Assembly (NCBI RefSeq): GCF_026153515.1
Contig: NZ_CP110644.1
Location: 842,501 to 906,500 of the forward strand
Direction: 5' to 3'
DNA length: 64,000 bases
DNA from: Pseudomonas sp. KU26590
GTDB lineage: Bacteria; Pseudomonadota; Gammaproteobacteria; Pseudomonadales; Pseudomonadaceae
This document shows positions 16,541 to 25,383 of this stretch, piece by piece. A program made the translations under genes and the position numbers. Below the pieces are notes generated by a model that was given only the letters and a program-made list of their open reading frames with translations, made no database searches and had not been told where the DNA came from. Numbering within the stretch: the first letter of the stretch is position 1; each line of letters starts with the position of its first letter.

Positions 16541-16641
16541 CGAAATTTTCCTAGATATTTACCCCGTGGGTAGCTGAGCCTTCTCACGAATCAGTGAGTG
16601 CCCTACGTATCTTCCGCTGATAACGCCCCCTGCGCTTTTGT

Positions 16642-16911
16642 CTACCCGCTAATTTTTACCAGGTGCTGCACGAGGCCGCACCAGCCGCCGGGGTGTCTGT
16701 TAGGCGCAACCAATCGGCACAGGTCTTCTCCTATTTCCTCCATCCCCTCTTTTTTTCCAAACAAATAGATGTATTGATCGGCAACGCTTTCTAAGTTTTC
16801 ACGTACCCGGCGTTTCAACTCGACAGTAGTCGCGTTCTGGAGTGCTACTAGTTCGACGTCTGTGCAATCGCGTATTTCTTTGTTCAAAGGTAGTGCGTTT
16901 TCACAAGTCAT
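16642..16911 (-). CDS. Small protein of unknown function
   Basis: An 89-residue acidic-to-neutral helical protein (NKEIRDCTDVELVALQNATTVELKRRV) with no motif I recognise, no signal and no membrane segment. AGGA eight bases before the ATG is a plausible ribosome site. It lies 15 bases after the stop of the 128-residue gene and probably shares its transcript. Both sit between the broken mobC and the Fic operon, so a mobilisation or defence accessory role is possible but unproven. Confidence 0.5.
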   Translation of the reverse strand: MTCENALPLNKEIRDCTDVELVALQNATTVELKRRVRENLESVADQYIYLFGKKEGMEEIGEDLCRLVAPNRHPGGWCGLVQHLVKISG

Positions 16912-16926
16912 CAGTTTTTTCCTATT

Positions 16927-17313
16927 TCAGGTTTTCGCCAAAGTAAGCAGGGTCGCGAGGTATTGCTTGCTGACCTGACTCGATTGCGCCGCAGCCTCAG
17001 CCGGAGTAAGAATAACTGGATTGCTCTCTCCATCCTCAGCGATTCGTAACAATCCCTCAGGGTTGAAGGGAAGCTTAGCGCCATCGAATATGGCAGAGAG
17101 AATGGACTGTAAGTCGGAAATGGTTAGGATTTCACTCGGTGTAGTTCCGGATATCCACGAACCTTCCAAGTTGAAGAAATATGTCTGGAGATCAGTATCG
17201 TGGCCGACGACTCCGTGATTAAGCCAGTCATACAAACCGTAACCCAGCAAGTCTTCAAGATCGCTATCTTCATCCGGTGCGCTGATGATCTTAAAAAAAC
17301 TGTAACGTGACAT
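16927..17313 (-). CDS. Small protein of unknown function
   Basis: A 128-residue acidic protein (MSRYSFFKIISAPDEDSDLEDLLGYGLYDWLN; WISGTTPSEILTISDLQSILSAIFDGAKLPF) without recognisable domain. AAGGAGCG stands six bases before the ATG, a strong ribosome site. The aromatic, acidic N-terminal half recalls DNA-mimic or inhibitor proteins only loosely. It is the first of two genes that follow mobC on the minus strand where a relaxase would be expected. Confidence 0.5.
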   Translation of the reverse strand: MSRYSFFKIISAPDEDSDLEDLLGYGLYDWLNHGVVGHDTDLQTYFFNLEGSWISGTTPSEILTISDLQSILSAIFDGAKLPFNPEGLLRIAEDGESNPVILTPAEAAAQSSQVSKQYLATLLTLAKT

Positions 17314-17424
17314 TGACGCTCCTTGGTAACTAATTTACGTGTGTGCCTGACCAATACGGTAACCAACGCCTCGGCCAGTTTACGAGTAGTGACTTGTGGG
17401 TCGGTGATCGCACTGTGAGCATAC

Positions 17425-17981
17425 TCATTCAAGAACCCAACGCTCAAGACTGGCTCGGATAGCTACGTTCACGATATGCGTGTGCCTGTCGATAATTGCA
17501 CTTAACCCCTTTATCAATTCTGTCTGAACAGGATCATGGACACCCTCATTTAGCTTTCTCGCGATTTGATTCAAATTTTGTCCAATAGCAAGCAGTTGGT
17601 AATTGGACTCACCCAGTGCCTCAATATCACTCATGCCGAACTGCGCTTCATTTGTCAGTCCGGCCCGAATTGCATCAATGATCCATCGACGTTGTGAGCA
17701 TCGTTCGGCCTCATCCCGTTCTGTAAGAGCCGCCTTTTCGGATGGTGTCAGCAGGATCTCAAACCGAACCTTTGGCTCTTCATATGGGATGGGCTTTGTT
17801 TGCTGGTAGGTTCTCGAGGGTGGGAGCGATTGAGTTTTTTTAGCTGTAGCTCTATTGCTTCCTTGATTGCTGCGCCGGGCTTCTTGCCCAGTGCCTTGCA
17901 GTGTTCGGCCCACGGTTCTTTGAGCGCACCTAAGTACACGTCCATGTACTGGTTCGCCTTAGATACCTTCGATTTCTCCAT
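17425..17981 (-). pseudogene. mobC: MobC-like relaxosome protein, frame broken at an A7 run
   Basis: Two overlapping frames make one protein. The first (17981 to 17748) gives MEKSKVSKANQYMDVYLGAL... KPGAAIKEAIELQLKK; the second, -1 relative to it, runs to 17425 with KVRFEILLTPSEK, SQRRWIIDAIRAGL and ALGESNYQLLAIGQNLNQIARKLNEG, the last typical of MobC accessory proteins that help relaxase open the origin of transfer. The switch point is seven A on the minus strand (17841-17835), read CTA AAA AAA in the first frame. An A AAA AAA heptamer permits -1 slippage, so either one A was lost or the full protein is made by frameshifting. No relaxase gene follows. Confidence 0.65.
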
Positions 17982-18040
17982 AACAAGCTACGTCCCCTCT
18001 AAACACCAGCGCCCCAAGGGGCAGAAACAAACTACCGGGG

Positions 18041-18334
18041 TAGTTTACCGGAGGTTAGCCTATCCTGCACTAGTGCTTCACCGTCTTTAAAATTTGTTCA
18101 TGAACAAGGAAAAACCGTAGTGGAGATGGCGTTGTGTAATACAGCTTTCCGGTGAAAGCCTATCCTGCACTAGGTCTCATATCCCCCAAACATTTGTTCA
18201 TGAACAAGCTTTCCTTGATGCGGTATGTCGGATAGTTGGGGTAGAGCGAAGGCAGGCGTAGTGGGTGTCATATTACCGGTGGAAGCCTATCCTGCGCTAG
18301 ATCTCCACTCGCTTTAGTTCTTTTTCATGAACAA
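18041..18334 (+). repeat. Three oriT/nic-like direct repeats with palindromes
   Basis: Three units in the same direction. Each has a CCGG-containing lead, then CCTATCCTGC (TATCCTGC at 18061, 18161 and 18288), then TTGTTCATGAACAA beginning exactly 33 bp later (18094, 18194, and 18321 with one mismatch). TATCCTGC equals the core of the nic site in RP4-family (MOBP) origins of transfer. Hairpins AAACTACC/GGTAGTTT (18029-18046) and GCCCC/GGGGC (18011-18022) lie just before the first unit. The array fills the gap upstream of mobC and downstream of the VbhA-like gene. Seen directly; the transfer role is inferred. Confidence 0.65.
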
Positions 18335-18348
18335 GCTTTTAGCAAAGC

Positions 18349-18639
18349 TCACTGCGTTCCTGATGGCTGAGAATCGCCCGTGTCAGGAAGCATCTTCTGC
18401 GAGAGCATCACGAATTCGTATAGGTCAATTTCGCCGGTGATGTAGCGCTGACCAAGGTGTTTCATTCCTTCTGAGGTTTTGAATCCAGAAAGACCAATGG
18501 ACGCATCGGCGAGGGCGACAGCTTTCTTACGCTGGTTCTGCTCTGCCTCAGAAATCTGATGCTCCGGGGTCTTCCCATCACCGGCTAAGATTTCGGTGCT
18601 TCCTTGATGCTGCGTTGGCTCTTGGTTTTCTGAGGTCAT
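18349..18639 (-). CDS. VbhA-family antitoxin-like protein
   Basis: A 96-residue protein with a disordered Gln/Glu-rich start and a C-terminal helix bundle (about 36-85: RKKAVALADASIGLSGFKTSEGMKHLGQRYITGEIDLYEF) that resembles the antitoxin VbhA, which supplies a SxxxEG-type inhibitory helix to a Fic toxin. Here SEG (56-58) precedes GEID, the usual end signal. The start at 18639 (MTSENQ) is preferred since the upstream open frame has no protein-like composition. No VbhT-type Fic partner adjoins it; the only Fic gene is 2 kb away and carries its own inhibitory motif. Confidence 0.6.
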   Translation of the reverse strand: MTSENQEPTQHQGSTEILAGDGKTPEHQISEAEQNQRKKAVALADASIGLSGFKTSEGMKHLGQRYITGEIDLYEFVMLSQKMLPDTGDSQPSGTQ

Positions 18640-18728
18640 GTGGGTTTCTCGCTGTTTGGTTGAACGCAGGAGCGCATCCGCTCTAGTCTTAGGTGCGTAC
18701 CAAAGTACCAAGGTTTTTGCTGGATGTG

Positions 18729-18934
18729 GTGTCAAGGGCGGCACCGGAGGCCGCATGCGGAGCGGAGCCGAAGGCGAGCACCGAACGGGTGAGGATGCCG
18801 GGCGTAGCCGGACCCTTGATGCCACGGGAAGCGCTGAGCCTATGGTAAGGGGAAGGTCAAGGGCTCTGCCCGCCGTACCTGCCCCCGCAGCCAGTCCGGC
18901 AAGTTCGGACACGGGATGCAACCGAAGGGGTTGC
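18729..18934. other. GC-rich structured region, no gene seen
   Basis: A non-coding stretch, much richer in G+C than the island, with nested inverted repeats: TCAAGGG (18732-18738) with CCCTTGA (18813-18819), the palindrome CCGCATGCGG (18751-18760), GTCCG/CGGAC (18894-18910) and GCAACC/GGTTGC (18918-18934). It lies between the VbhA-like gene and the truncated genes at the right end, where a relaxase and an origin of transfer often lie. It may be part of an oriT or a structured RNA; I cannot tell which. The rest up to 19115 shows nothing further. Confidence 0.35.
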
Positions 18935-19115
18935 CCAAGCGGAGCGCGGAGTTTTCGTAGTCGTGTGCATTCGCCTGCCGTGAGCTTTGTGTCCGGGGCG
19001 GGTTCAATGCGCCTTATGACTAAACATGAATCAGAGGCGCGCTGAAACTGTCTTGTTTTTGGTATTAGTCGTTTATTTACAATCGGTTAACGGTTTTTAG
19101 AGTCGCCCATCCCCC

Positions 19116-19141
19116 CGCCCTTCCCGCGAGCGGGAAGGGCG
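19116..19141. repeat. Perfect 12-bp inverted repeat
   Basis: CGCCCTTCCCGC (19116-19127) and GCGGGAAGGGCG (19130-19141) pair perfectly around GA. No T-run follows on either strand, so it is a poor terminator. From memory the CCCGCGAGCGGG core also occurs in the inverted repeat of RP4 oriT; that likeness needs an alignment. Confidence 0.5.
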
Positions 19142-19207
19142 CGAGTTGAGAGCTACTCGACTAACTTCACATGGTCCAACAAGGCTCTTTATACTTGGTA
19201 CAAGCCC

Positions 19208-19543
19208 TTGGCTATATTGACTGCGCATGAAGGTAAGCATCGTGTTGCATTCATGCGTACGCATGGTAATAAACCCATTGCTGCCTGGGTTGATAAGCAG
19301 AATTATCCTGCTCCCGAACGAATTCAGCTCATAGAACCAGCAAAGCGACAGGATGAGTGGTTCGCTCTGTTAGATGGGCGATACCTGCAAGTACTCCAGA
19401 GACCCTATACCTCGGTGACGCTGCTACGGGAGTACGGTGTGGCGTCCTTCAGGTGGCATCAATTGAAGGCCAGTTCAAGGCGCACGGTGTTGTTGCTGAT
19501 GGTCCCACCACGGCTGGGTTCGTTCAGGCGCTTGTCACGATAG
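19208..19543 (+). pseudogene. Truncated gene of unknown function
   Basis: A coding-like frame (TAHEGKHRVAFMRTHGNKPIAAWV, RIQLIEPAKRQDEWFALLDG) that has no good start codon or ribosome site and stays open upstream to at least 19140, and whose last 25 codons run into sequence that belongs antisense to the integrase remnant. The supported part ends near 19460. The GKHR...HG stretch recalls ParB-nuclease-like folds, only weakly. Both this gene and the integrase lose their 3' ends at the same junction, so a deletion joined them. Confidence 0.4.
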
Positions 19544-19872
19544 CCGGCGATGATTTCAGCGGAGAGGGCAGCCAGTGAGTATTTGCCCAGGTGCTCGATG
19601 AGTTTCTTGGCTTTCGAGGTTTCGCCACGCTGAGTAGTGGGCTTTTTAGTTGGGGTTATGTCGCTCAGATAGCGCTTGAGTGCGGCCTCTAGCGTCATTT
19701 TCTCCGAGCCGCTGCGCCGGATGTACACGCCACGCACCATTTCTTCTTCGGTACGCCTCGACCAGTCCTCCGCATCACGCTTTGTGCGGAAGGTTTTGGC
19801 GACAGTGGGCCAGCCATTTTTACGAATTAGTGCCTTCCAAGTGCCGGAAGGGGTTTTGACGAGAGTAGCCAT
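19459..19872 (-). pseudogene. Tyrosine recombinase (integrase), N-terminal fragment
   Basis: A 137-residue remnant: an arm-binding domain (MATLVKTPSGTWKALIRKNGWPTVAKTFRTKRDAEDW, with the RGVYIRR strand) and the start of the SAM-like core-binding domain up to ISNNTVRLELA. The catalytic domain with its R...HxxR...Y residues is absent; a full protein would have about 330-400 residues. The gene lies 124 bases from the tRNA 3' end and reads away from it, as in an intact tRNA-targeting island. Without the catalytic part it cannot excise the element. Confidence 0.85.
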
Positions 19873-19968
19873 GAGAGGGGCTCGTAGGCGGCTGACGAAC
19901 CAGCACTGTACCTAAATTGTAACCTTGGACCATAGGACTGTGTCCGCGATGGTTCCGCCAGAAACGCG

Positions 19969-19991
19969 AAAGCCGCGCAATGCGCGGCTTT
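19969..19991 (-). terminator. tRNA-Ile2 terminator copy inside the island
   Basis: GCCGCGC (19972-19978) and GCGCGGC (19982-19988) with flanking AAA/TTT, six bases beyond the tRNA 3' end. It matches the hairpin at 7146-7171 almost base for base, so the island brings its own terminator when it restores the tRNA. Confidence 0.65.
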
Positions 19992-19996
19992 GAGTA

Positions 19997-20073
<77 letters not shown>

Positions 20074-20088
20074 TCAGTAGGCGGCGGA

Positions 20089-23000
20089 TTATAACGACGG
20101 TTTGCGCGCTGTGCTATCCGAAACGTCTGAAACGGTTGTACGAAGAAATGTCGTGCAGAATTCCTCCGCGCGCAGGGGCAGGCTGACGAGGTAGCCCTGG
20201 ATTTGTTCGCAGCCTTCGTCTGCCAGGAATTGCTGTTGCTCAAGGGTCTCGACGCCTTCCGCGATGACCGTCAGTTGCATGCTGCGTCCTAGCGCGATGA
20301 TTGCGCGGACAATGGCAGCATCATGGGGGTCATCAGGCAAACCGCGCACAAATGATTGGTCGATCTTGAGGATGTCCAGCGGCAGGCGTTTGAGGTAACT
20401 GAGCGAGGAGTAGCCGGTGCCGAAGTCGTCAATCGCCAGTTGCACGCCAAGTTTTTTCAGGCGATGCAGCACTGAAAGCGCTTCCTCGGTCTGCGACATG
20501 ATGAAGTTCTCGGTGATCTCCAGCTGCAGACACCCTGGCTGTAACTGGTGCTGGAGCAGCAGACGCTCGATCCTGTTTACCAGGTTGGGTTGACGCAATT
20601 GGGCGCCGGCAAGGTTCACCGACAAGGGGCCGAACACGTCGTAGCGCTGGTTCCATTCCTGCAATTGCTGACAGGCCGTATCCAGCACCCATTCGCCGAT
20701 CTGCAGGATCATGCCGTTTTCTTCTGCCAGCGGGATGAACCGCTCGGGCGGTACATCGCCGAAGGCGGGGTGGAACCAGCGTATCAACGCCTCGGCGCCG
20801 ACCAACCGGTGCGTCAGCAAACTGATTTTGGGTTGGTAGGAGAGGGTGAACTGGTTACGCTCGATGGCGCGCCGCAGCTCGTGCTCCAGGGCAATCCGCT
20901 CGCTGGCCTGAGCGGTCAGATCCCGCGTGTAGTGCTCGACGCGGTTGCGCCCCTTCGCCTTGGAGCGATACATCGCCGCGTCAGCATTTTTGATCAGCGT
21001 GGCCACATCGGTGCCATCGGTTGGGAAGAGCGCGCTGCCGATGCTGGTGCTCATGAAGAATTCGTGTTCGCCGGCCTGAAACGGCGCTGAAAAACTGTTG
21101 AGCAGCTTGGTTGCAACTGCTTCGGCGTCACTTGGGTTCTGCAGGCCAGGCAGCAGGATGATGAATTCATCGCCACCGAGTCGTGCGACGGTGTCGATGT
21201 CGCGCAGGTTCTCCTTCAGGCGTACCGCGATGCTTTTCAGCAGCAGATCGCCGACCGGGTGGCCGAGGCTGTCGTTGATGTGCTTGAAGCGGTCCAGGTC
21301 CAGAAACAACACCGCGCCAACGCTGTGAGCCGCTCTTGAGTGAGCCAGCGCGGCGTGCAGCCGGCTTTCGAACAGCGTCCGGTTCGGCAGGCCGGTCAAG
21401 TGGTCGTGGTGCGCCTGATAATCCAGCCGGGCCTGAGCCTGCTTCAAACTGGAGATATCAGCGAACACCGCGACGAAGTGGGTGATGAATTTGTCGCGAT
21501 TGCGCACGGCACTGATGGTCAGCCAGCTCGGATAGATCTCACCATTTTTGCGCCGGTTGCTGATCTCTCCCTGCCAGTGACCCTCTGCTGTCAGTTGGTA
21601 CCACATGGCGGCGTAGAACGCGCTGTCGTGGAGTCCGGACGCCAGCAATCGAGGCGTGTCGCCGAGCGCTTCCACTTCGCTGTAGCCGGTGATCTCGCTG
21701 AAGGCGCGGTTGACGGCATTGATCCGCTGCCGTGTGTCGGTGATCAGTACGCCCTCCGCTGTGCTCTCAAATACCGTCGCGGCCAATTGCAGTTTCTCCT
21801 GCATTTGGTGGCGGTCAGTGATATCGCGCGCAATAGTGAGCATGCAGTCTTCACCGGCAATCGGCAGTGGCCGCGCGGAAATTTCGCACCGGCGAATCTG
21901 ACCATCCCTGCGACGGATGTGGCTGGTGAAGTCCTTCACGAAGCCATCGCGGCTCAATTGCTCAAGTAATTGCTGTCGCTCGTTAAGGTCTACCCAGATG
22001 CCCAGCTCAAGGGTGGTGCGGTCTAGCGACAGCGAGCTGTGATAACCGGTGATACGGCTAAAACCGTCGTTCACTTCCACCAGCAGCCCGTCGCTTTGCC
22101 GTGTGATCAGCAGGCCGTCGGGGGAAGAGTGGAACGCTTTGGCAAATTTCTCCTCCGACATCTGCAGTTGCTGCTGGGCCTCCTTGAGCGGCGTGATGTC
22201 CCTCACCACCAGAACGACTGCCGCAGTGGAGTCCAGATCGAAGGGCTCGGCAGACAGAAGCCCGGTGAACAGGCGGCCATCACTGCGCCGAAACGGCATT
22301 TCCAGGTTGCGTATGCTGCCCTTCTGAAGGCGTTGCAGCAGACTGTGCCCAATGTCGGGAATCCCCCAGATATTCAGCTCTGAAGGCACGCGTCCTACGA
22401 CATCGGCCGGGCTGACGCCGATCTGCTCCGCGAATGCCGGATTGGCCTCCAGAAAGCAGCCGTCGGAAAGACGCGCGATGACCAGCATGTCAGGGCATTG
22501 CGCGAACACCGACGCGAACTTTCCTTCCGACAGACGCAGCGCTTCTTCGGTTTGCTTGGCTTCACTGATGTCGATCATCAGCCCGCGCATCACGGGCTCT
22601 CGGCCGTAGCCGATCATGCTCACGATGTCACGAATCCATACCACCCTGCCGTCGGCGCTCAGGACCCGATAATCGAGGCTGTGATCGTTGCCCTCCGCCA
22701 TTTCGCGGTCGCAGTAGGCCTGGGCGTAGTCGATGTCTTCCGGGTGAACGATGCTTCGCCAGAATCCGGGCCTTCGCCATTGGTGCAGCGGATACCCCAA
22801 CAAGTCCTGCGCGTGGGGCGAGACGTAGTTGTAGGAGTAGTCGTGGGTATTGGCTTCCCATGCGATGGCCGAAAGGCTCTCGATCATGCCGCGATAGTGA
22901 TATTCACTGCTGCGTAGCTCTTGTTCGAGCGCTATTCGGCGGGAGATTTCCGAACTGAGACGGCGATTGATCCGCACCACAATGGCCAGCACCGTCGTCA

Positions 23001-23337
23001 GGAACAGCAATCCGGGGAGTCCGATGAGCAGGAATTCGTGCCAGAGCTTGCTTCGCTCACTGGAGTGAGTGGCCGCCTGCGATGCGGAAGGCGGATCGTC
23101 CAGTCCGCTGAATTGCTCGGGTTGGGGACGTTGATCGGCACCTGCGAATCGGTCGCTGATCAACACTGTGGAAAGGTAGCGGCTTATCCCGGCTGCATTC
23201 CCGGATTCGGTCTCCTCGCCGGGCAGCCATTCTTGATGCATCGCTTGACCGTTTTCACTCACGCCAGGCATTGTTTGGGCGGTGACAGCAGTGGGGGCGA
23301 GCAAGCACAAGAGAGCAATGGCCGGCATCCAAATCAT
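20089..23337 (-). CDS. PAS-GGDEF-EAL c-di-GMP protein (RmcA-like)
   Basis: A 1082-residue membrane protein with a signal peptide (cut near VTA-Q, residue 20), a short periplasmic part of about 75 residues, one membrane segment (about 100-122), four PAS domains (about 145-640), GGDEF (ARLGGDEFIILL near 735) and EAL (GAEALIRW near 855, DDFGTGYSSLSYLKRLP near 985). Both catalytic cores look intact, so it may make and break cyclic di-GMP. The place next to rpoD equals that of P. aeruginosa rmcA, but that protein has a large periplasmic flytrap domain which is missing here. It directly follows the tRNA upstream region. Confidence 0.85.
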   Translation of the reverse strand: MIWMPAIALLCLLAPTAVTAQTMPGVSENGQAMHQEWLPGEETESGNAAGISRYLSTVLISDRFAGADQRPQPEQFSGLDDPPSASQAATHSSERSKLWHEFLLIGLPGLLFLTTVLAIVVRINRRLSSEISRRIALEQELRSSEYHYRGMIESLSAIAWEANTHDYSYNYVSPHAQDLLGYPLHQWRRPGFWRSIVHPEDIDYAQAYCDREMAEGNDHSLDYRVLSADGRVVWIRDIVSMIGYGREPVMRGLMIDISEAKQTEEALRLSEGKFASVFAQCPDMLVIARLSDGCFLEANPAFAEQIGVSPADVVGRVPSELNIWGIPDIGHSLLQRLQKGSIRNLEMPFRRSDGRLFTGLLSAEPFDLDSTAAVVLVVRDITPLKEAQQQLQMSEEKFAKAFHSSPDGLLITRQSDGLLVEVNDGFSRITGYHSSLSLDRTTLELGIWVDLNERQQLLEQLSRDGFVKDFTSHIRRRDGQIRRCEISARPLPIAGEDCMLTIARDITDRHQMQEKLQLAATVFESTAEGVLITDTRQRINAVNRAFSEITGYSEVEALGDTPRLLASGLHDSAFYAAMWYQLTAEGHWQGEISNRRKNGEIYPSWLTISAVRNRDKFITHFVAVFADISSLKQAQARLDYQAHHDHLTGLPNRTLFESRLHAALAHSRAAHSVGAVLFLDLDRFKHINDSLGHPVGDLLLKSIAVRLKENLRDIDTVARLGGDEFIILLPGLQNPSDAEAVATKLLNSFSAPFQAGEHEFFMSTSIGSALFPTDGTDVATLIKNADAAMYRSKAKGRNRVEHYTRDLTAQASERIALEHELRRAIERNQFTLSYQPKISLLTHRLVGAEALIRWFHPAFGDVPPERFIPLAEENGMILQIGEWVLDTACQQLQEWNQRYDVFGPLSVNLAGAQLRQPNLVNRIERLLLQHQLQPGCLQLEITENFIMSQTEEALSVLHRLKKLGVQLAIDDFGTGYSSLSYLKRLPLDILKIDQSFVRGLPDDPHDAAIVRAIIALGRSMQLTVIAEGVETLEQQQFLADEGCEQIQGYLVSLPLRAEEFCTTFLRTTVSDVSDSTARKPSL

Positions 23338-23429
23338 GGCAGCCTCGGTGATTCATTGAAGAGAATCAATCGAGTGTAGCCGGGCTGGACAGCAGTGGCA
23401 CTCTGCCGGAAATTTATTCCTTAAAACGC

Positions 23430-23457
23430 AAAACCCCCAGCGATGCCGGGGGTTTTG
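23430..23457 (-). terminator. rpoD operon terminator
   Basis: CCCCC (23434-23438) pairs with GGGGG (23448-23452) and flanking AAA/TTTT extend the stem; read on the minus strand it ends in a T-run just after rpoD. The symmetry lets it act for either direction. Confidence 0.85.
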
Positions 23458-23471
23458 GTATGACGTGTCGC

Positions 23472-25316
<1,845 letters not shown>

Positions 25317-25383
25317 AACACCCTATCCACTGAAGGTCTTGGCGGGCAAAAAACAAGCCGGGGATTATACCCGAGCTATGACC

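Noticed and set aside
17124..17447. A 107-codon minus-strand frame after mobC
   Set aside because: It overlaps the better supported 128-residue gene in another frame and its second half is low in protein-like character; its first 45 codons (MSVGFLNEYAHSAITDPQ...) might be a relic of a lost gene.
18041..18334. A short CRISPR array
   Set aside because: The units are only three, differ in length, are 100 and 127 bp apart and the repeated part includes a palindrome at a fixed distance; no cas gene is near.
18640..18921. N-terminal extension of the VbhA-like gene
   Set aside because: The open frame runs on upstream into the GC-rich hairpin region, with Ala/Pro/Arg composition typical of chance frames; the ATG at 18639 gives a normal protein.
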